Source: Tenacibaculum sp. (GTDB lineage Bacteria; Bacteroidota; Bacteroidia; Flavobacteriales; Flavobacteriaceae). Taken from it: a stretch of DNA of 64,000 nt. This document shows, piece after piece, positions 60,815 through 64,000 of the stretch. Where the stretch lies: assembly GCA_022448525.1 (NCBI GenBank), contig JAKVCX010000001.1, forward strand, positions 236,734 through 300,733, given 5' to 3'. A program made the position numbers and the translations under genes. Positions within the stretch are counted from its first letter, which is position 1, and every line of letters starts with the position of its first letter. The notes under the pieces are model-generated. The model saw nothing but the letters and a program-made list of their open reading frames with translations, ran no database searches and was not told where the DNA came from.

Positions 60815-62461
60815 ATGGCAACAGTAATTAATATGCCTCGCTTAAGCGACACGATGGAAGAAGGAGTAGTAGCTTCTTGGTTAAAAAAAGTTGGTGATAA
60901 AGTTGAAGAAGGAGATATTTTAGCTGAAATTGAAACTGATAAGGCTACAATGGAATTTGAATCTTTCTATGAAGGTACTTTATTACATATTGGGGTAAAT
61001 GAAGGTGAAGGAGCTCCAGTAGATACTTTATTAGCTATTATTGGTGAAGAAGGTGAAGATTTTTCTGCACTTTTAAGTCAAGGTTCTACTGAAGAACAAA
61101 AAAAGGAAGAACCTAAAGAAGAATCAAAAAAAGAAGAAAATACTTCAAGTAACACTTCTGTTTCTATTCCAGATGGAGTTCAAGTTGTAACTATGCCTAG
61201 ACTTAGTGATACTATGGCTGAAGGTACAGTAGCTTCTTGGTTAAAAAACGTTGGAGACAAAGTTGAAGAAGGAGATATTTTAGCTGAAATTGAAACTGAT
61301 AAAGCTACAATGGAGTTCGAATCTTTCTATGAAGGAACTCTTTTATATATTGGAATTAACGAAGGAGAAAGTGCACCAGTTGATAGTTTATTAGCTATTA
61401 TTGGAGCTGAAGGAACTGATGTTTCTGCTGTAATCGAAGCTCAGAAAAATGGCGGATTAGCTACAGCAACTCCCAGTGAAGAAAAAGCAACAGAATCAAA
61501 GCCTGCTGAAAAAGCTGCTCCTGCTGCTCAAGAAACTGTAGCAAACAATACAACTTCAAATTCTGGAGGAAGAATTTTTGCTTCGCCTTTAGCTAAGAAA
61601 ATTGCCAAAGACAAAGGTATTAATTTAGCAGATGTTAAAGGTTCTGGTGAGAATGGAAGAATCGTTAAGAAAGACGTAGAAAACTATACTCCAGCTGCGA
61701 AAACTGAAGCTTCTGCTCCTGTTTCTCAAAGTACAAGCACACCAACTACTGCTGTAACTAATTTTGTTGTTGCAGGAGAAGAGAGAACTGAAGAAGTTAA
61801 AAACTCTCAAATGCGTAAAGCAATCGCAAGAAGTTTAGGTAATTCTAAATTCTCTGCACCTCACTTCTACTTAAACATTGAAGTAGATATGGATAACGCA
61901 ATTGCTTCTCGTAAAACTATTAATGCTATTCCTGATGTTAAAGTTTCTTTTAACGATATGGTTGTAAAAGCTTGTGCAATGGCATTAAGAAAACATCCTC
62001 AAGTAAATACTTCTTGGACAGATAATACTACTAAATACCATAGTCATATTCATGTTGGTGTTGCTGTAGCTGTTGATGAAGGATTAGTTGTTCCTGTAGT
62101 TAAACATACTGATGCTATGACCTTAACTCAAATCGGAGCATCTGTTAAGGATTTAGCTGGTAAAGCAAGAAGTAAGAAAATTAAACCAGACGAAATGCAA
62201 GGAAGTACTTTTACAGTTTCTAACCTTGGAATGTTTGGAATTGAAAGTTTTACTTCAATTATAAACCAACCAAATTCAGCAATTTTATCTGTTGGTGCTA
62301 TTGTTCAAAAACCTGTAGTTAAAGACGGACAAATTGTTGTTGGAAATACAATGATGTTAACATTAGCTTGTGACCACAGAACTGTTGATGGTGCTGTTGG
62401 AGCTCAGTTCTTACAGACATTAAAAACGTTTATCGAAAATCCAGTTACTATGTTAGTGTAA
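60815..62461 (+). CDS. Pyruvate dehydrogenase E2 (dihydrolipoamide acetyltransferase), two lipoyl domains
   Basis: 548 residues. Two lipoyl domains (about 2-76 and 127-201), each with the lipoylated lysine in EIETDKATMEFESFYEGT, joined by Ala/Glu/Lys/Pro-rich linkers. Next comes an E3/E1-binding domain (about 253-290, FASPLAKKIAKDKGINLADV), then the catalytic domain (about 325-548) with SFNDMVVKACAMALRKHP, GSTFTVSNLGMFGIESFT and the catalytic His in CDHRTVDGAVGAQFL. It moves acetyl groups from E1 to CoA. Beyond the linker, the DNA of the two lipoyl domains is strikingly similar. It is ended by a two-way terminator. Confidence 0.96.
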   Translation: MATVINMPRLSDTMEEGVVASWLKKVGDKVEEGDILAEIETDKATMEFESFYEGTLLHIGVNEGEGAPVDTLLAIIGEEGEDFSALLSQGSTEEQKKEEPKEESKKEENTSSNTSVSIPDGVQVVTMPRLSDTMAEGTVASWLKNVGDKVEEGDILAEIETDKATMEFESFYEGTLLYIGINEGESAPVDSLLAIIGAEGTDVSAVIEAQKNGGLATATPSEEKATESKPAEKAAPAAQETVANNTTSNSGGRIFASPLAKKIAKDKGINLADVKGSGENGRIVKKDVENYTPAAKTEASAPVSQSTSTPTTAVTNFVVAGEERTEEVKNSQMRKAIARSLGNSKFSAPHFYLNIEVDMDNAIASRKTINAIPDVKVSFNDMVVKACAMALRKHPQVNTSWTDNTTKYHSHIHVGVAVAVDEGLVVPVVKHTDAMTLTQIGASVKDLAGKARSKKIKPDEMQGSTFTVSNLGMFGIESFTSIINQPNSAILSVGAIVQKPVVKDGQIVVGNTMMLTLACDHRTVDGAVGAQFLQTLKTFIENPVTMLV

Positions 62462-62481
62462 CTTGATTCAATAATATTTAT

Positions 62482-62517
62482 AAAAAAACTCGGAGCTTTC
62501 ACTCCGAGTTTTTTTTA
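62482..62517. terminator. Bidirectional terminator
   Basis: AACTCGGAG (62487-62495), 6-base loop, CTCCGAGTT (62502-62510), flanked by A and T runs. It ends the PDH operon and the convergent DUF5916 gene. Confidence 0.85.
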
Positions 62518-62529
62518 TTTATAACCCTA

Positions 62530-64000
62530 TTAAAAATCTAATCGATAATTCATTTTAAAAGCCACTCCCCAATTAGTTCTATTAAAGTTTTTATCGAAAT
62601 TATCTGTCACTACCAAATAGACATAACTTAAAGGTTTGTATTCCCATTGTAATCGACTATTCACATTAAAGTTATTTCGTTGGTTGTTGTATTGAACATA
62701 AGTTGTCCAATTCAATCTATTATTAAAAAATATTTGACCCGTAAACCTGCTTAAATGAAATGTTTCTTTTCCTAATTCATTTAAATCAATAGAATTTACA
62801 TCATGTGATAATTCCAAATTTGCAAAAGGTAATAATTGATAATTGACATATATTCCTCCAGAAATCTTTTCTCCTTCATAAAACCTTCCTTTTTGAATAT
62901 TAACACGATAACGTAATTGTTGATTATTTGCTGAGTTATACCCTAGTTTCAAATTCCAATTATTGTAATTACCTGTAGACAAAGCATTACCATTTCCCAA
63001 AACATCAAATCCATATTTTAAATCAATCTCATCATAATTCAGCACATAATAAACTGCGGATAAATCTTTAAAGAAAACAGCAGAATTTAAAAAATGACTC
63101 ATTTGGTTTATACTTCCGTCAACATCAAAATAAGTATTGTTACTATAATTCAAATATCGAATTGAATTCAATTTTCTCGAACTATCATAAAACTTTGTAT
63201 ACTGTAAATAACTTGAAGTTTGATAGTAACCTTCTCTAACTACAACATCATTAACCGCATCGTAGGTAAACAATCTTGGAGTAAAACCAACATCTGTAAT
63301 ATAATTTTCTTCTACTTTTTTAACGGAAAAACCTCCTTGCAAACCGCGATCGTTATAATCTATTCCAAGATTTAAGAATTTATTCTTTCCTGAACTTTCT
63401 GGATTAAAACTCATCGCAGCATTAGCTAAACCAATCCACTTATTATTTCCTGATTTAAAATTCAAGTTCGCACCGGCAACTCTATTATAATCATTATTAA
63501 AACTAAAACCTTCTGTTTCTTGTCTGTTAATCATAAACGTAGTAGCAGTTAGCTGTTTCGTTAACTGCTGCTCTCCAACTACCACTGAATAATTTTGAGC
63601 GCTTATATTTTCATTCTTATTGGTTTGAACATTCAATACTCCTATTCTAGTCTTTTGAGCAACATTCCCCGATAATTTTAATCCGAATTGAATTTCATTC
63701 TCTGCTCCAATTTTTCGCGAGTAAAACGGATTTACATCTGACGTTCCTAGGTTCGCGAATAAATCAGCATTTTCTAAAAAGAAATTTCTACGTTCTGGAA
63801 AGAAAACAGAAAAGCGAGACAAATTTGTTACCTGTTGATCGACATCTATCTGAGAAAAATCAGGATTAATTGTGGCATCCAACTTTAAGGAAGAAGACAG
63901 ATTGTATTGAACATCTAAACTTGGTCTAAAAGTAGTTTCATCATCACTATCCACATTTTGATAATTTAAGGTAACCGATGGTGATACCGCAAACTTAGAT
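62530..64000 (-). CDS. DUF5916 outer-membrane protein, C-terminal part (runs off window)
   Basis: About 490 C-terminal residues are in view; the frame stays open to the right edge, and the apparent GTG start near 63954 is not the true start. SSLKLDATINPDFSQIDVDQ, VFFPERRNFFLENADLF and FYSRKIG match DUF5916, and the rest alternates in barrel-strand fashion up to NWGVAFKMNYRLDF at the C-terminus. The missing N-terminal part should hold a signal peptide and probably a CBM9-like domain as in the gene at 20618, which is its relative in this window. Confidence 0.82.
   Translation of the reverse strand, partial: SKFAVSPSVTLNYQNVDSDDETTFRPSLDVQYNLSSSLKLDATINPDFSQIDVDQQVTNLSRFSVFFPERRNFFLENADLFANLGTSDVNPFYSRKIGAENEIQFGLKLSGNVAQKTRIGVLNVQTNKNENISAQNYSVVVGEQQLTKQLTATTFMINRQETEGFSFNNDYNRVAGANLNFKSGNNKWIGLANAAMSFNPESSGKNKFLNLGIDYNDRGLQGGFSVKKVEENYITDVGFTPRLFTYDAVNDVVVREGYYQTSSYLQYTKFYDSSRKLNSIRYLNYSNNTYFDVDGSINQMSHFLNSAVFFKDLSAVYYVLNYDEIDLKYGFDVLGNGNALSTGNYNNWNLKLGYNSANNQQLRYRVNIQKGRFYEGEKISGGIYVNYQLLPFANLELSHDVNSIDLNELGKETFHLSRFTGQIFFNNRLNWTTYVQYNNQRNNFNVNSRLQWEYKPLSYVYLVVTDNFDKNFNRTNWGVAFKMNYRLDF

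Noticed and set aside
1..64000. tRNA, rRNA, CRISPR, insertion sequence, prophage
   Set aside because: No cloverleaf-like CCA-flanked segments, rRNA core motifs, regularly spaced repeats, transposase or phage structural genes were seen on reading through.

Overview
The window comes from a low-G+C (about one third by eye) member of the Bacteroidota, most likely a marine-type Flavobacteriaceae species. The evidence is: two giant secreted proteins with type IX secretion type B C-terminal domains, several Bacteroidota-specific families (DUF3276/PUR, DUF4295, DUF5916, choice-of-anchor L, TIGR02757, DUF3667), promoters of the TTG-N(17-23)-TAnnTTTG type, little Shine-Dalgarno signal, and menaquinone genes. 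The genus cannot be fixed from this sequence. I see no tRNA, rRNA, CRISPR array, insertion sequence, prophage or plasmid backbone; this is chromosomal core and lineage-specific DNA.

Layout. 1-2.5 kb: the 5' end of an amino-acid (leucine-type) dehydrogenase, a half-size ABC exporter and a PUR-family nucleic-acid-binding protein. 2.5-4.9 kb: a reverse-strand coupled operon of hotdog thioesterase, membrane-anchored alpha/beta hydrolase and isochorismate synthase. 4.9-7.3 kb: a pRiA4b ORF-3-like protein and an ABC-2 transporter pair. 7.4-14.1 kb: two tandem type IX-secreted proteins sharing a C-terminal half of about 575 residues behind unrelated N-terminal modules. 14-20 kb: uvrB, an outer-membrane beta-barrel protein, two paralogous small exported TonB-C-like proteins, and sucC. 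20-24.7 kb: a DUF5916 protein, a LolD-type ATPase and a DUF3667 protein. 24.7-28.3 kb: a hybrid TPR sensor kinase/LytTR regulator pair flanked by two small unrecognised cytosolic proteins. 28.5-34.5 kb: peptidases (S10, CPBP, M14), TIGR02757 and an isolated LOV-like PAS protein. 34.5-40.2 kb, reverse strand: a Dph6-like ATPase, rimO, an amidase lipoprotein, ftsY and the rpmB-rpmG-DUF4295 operon. 40.2-48.7 kb: cinA, two small membrane proteins, an FAH-family enzyme, purU, menB, a probable inactive esterase, a short CvfB-like protein, menD and fsa. 48.9-53.5 kb: a HAD phosphatase, an SDR, a thioredoxin-like lipoprotein, TIGR00266 and DUF4442. 53.7-57.1 kb: the DUF4870-PadR-PspC-NTF2 operon with a dyad over its promoter. 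57-62.5 kb: bestrophin, a VanX-type dipeptidase, an exported protein, and pyruvate dehydrogenase E1-alpha and E2. The window ends inside a second DUF5916 protein.

How the genes fit together. Menaquinone synthesis is split over two loci: menF plus a candidate DHNA-CoA thioesterase at 2.5-4.9 kb, and menB and menD at 43.7-48 kb. The membrane-anchored hydrolase between the thioesterase and menF is the most interesting pathway candidate. PDH E1-alpha/E2 and SucC are central carbon enzymes. Many genes are separated by clear rho-independent hairpins, so transcription units can be read with fair confidence. Nothing in the window is an obvious defence or mobile system. The best leads are the duplicated type IX proteins, the palindromes shared by the two small paralogs, the unknown genes around the sensor kinase, and the PadR operator region.
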